NCBI GenBank assembly: GCA_934131055.1
Contig: CAKOZB010000094.1
Location: 1 to 5,275, forward strand
Direction: 5' to 3'
Source of the DNA: an uncultured Clostridia bacterium
GTDB taxonomy: Bacteria; Bacillota; Clostridia; TANB77; CAG-508
Length of the DNA: 5,275 nucleotides
Shown here in pieces: positions 5,029 through 5,275 of the stretch (the first letter of the stretch is position 1; every line of letters starts with the position of its first letter). The position numbers and the translations under genes were made by a program. The notes under the pieces were generated by a model, which was not told the DNA's origin, did no database searches, and was given only the letters and a program-made list of their open reading frames with translations.

Positions 5029-5275
5029 TTGGATACAGTATATTCAGAGAACAACCACATTATAATGGTGGGAAAAGTAACAAGTGACAAAAGATTTAGT
5101 CATGAGATATATGGAGAAAAATTCTATATATTCGATTTAAGTGTTCCACGTCTAAGTGGAAATTCTGATATTATACCAATCACAATATCAGAAAGATTAA
5201 TGGTAAACGGAGAGTTACCAATCGGAACAAAAATAACAGTTGAAGGTCAATTCAGATCATACAACAGTTATGGAG
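5029..5275 (+). CDS. SSB-like OB-fold single-stranded DNA-binding protein, N-terminal part
   Basis: The first 82 codons are in the window; the frame is open to its end, so the gene is 3'-truncated by the window edge only. The segments NHIIMVGKVTSDKRFSHEIYG (9-29), KFYIFDLSVPRLSG (31-44), IIPITISERL (48-57) and GTKITVEGQFRSYNSYG (66-82) follow the strand order of an OB fold of the SSB/PriB type. 'V.G.v' opens it, 'F.l.v.R' sits in the middle and 'G..i.v.G..rsY' closes it. Such SSB-like proteins are common in Clostridia beside the canonical ssb and are expected to coat single-stranded DNA in replication, repair or uptake. Lacking the C-terminus, I cannot see whether the acidic partner-binding tail is present. 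It starts with TTG behind a strong binding site and has its own promoter, so it is a separate transcription unit. Confidence 0.75.
   Translation, partial: MDTVYSENNHIIMVGKVTSDKRFSHEIYGEKFYIFDLSVPRLSGNSDIIPITISERLMVNGELPIGTKITVEGQFRSYNSYG

Overview
The window is AT-rich and all four complete genes plus one partial gene lie on the + strand. Each is preceded by a strong purine-rich Shine-Dalgarno site (AGGAGG type). Low GC, A-ending codons, sigma-A-like promoters and the protein families together suggest a member of the Clostridia (Bacillota), possibly an uncultured gut lineage. This placement is inference; no rRNA or other decisive marker is present.

Region 1 (1-1557) is an accessory module. 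A prepilin-like protein with a C-terminal formylglycine-generating-enzyme/C-type-lectin-like domain (99-1376) ends in a stretch that looks like the variable repeat of a diversity-generating retroelement (DGR). GC rises there to about 52 % against about 29 % just upstream. Nearly every presumed variable codon is NNY, as adenine-specific mutagenesis of AAY codons would give. The invariant RGG, PASNR and NNNIGFRV landmarks are those of DGR lectin targets. No template repeat, reverse transcriptase or Avd gene is in the window, so any DGR would have to act from elsewhere. Behind the stop codon are several hairpins and then a strong rho-independent terminator.

Region 2 (1678-3382) is a housekeeping unit: a consensus promoter, a leader holding one long hairpin and no T-box, and metG for a short methionyl-tRNA synthetase without the C-terminal tRNA-binding domain. 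Region 3 (3468-4208) encodes a membrane-anchored NodB/CE4 polysaccharide-deacetylase homologue whose metal-binding motifs are eroded, so it is probably a pseudoenzyme. No terminator separates it from metG, so read-through is likely.

Region 4 (4209-4910) has a 140-base intergenic stretch that folds on paper into a three-way junction with a competing hairpin. It precedes a 156-residue protein of unknown function with faint likeness to the middle domain of Mur ligases, followed by a weak terminator. Region 5 (4942-5275) has a near-consensus promoter and the start of a TTG-initiated OB-fold, SSB-like protein cut by the window end.

The most promising lead is the putative hypervariable, trans-diversified pilin-like adhesin. 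Next are the degenerate deacetylase and the structured intergenic RNA.
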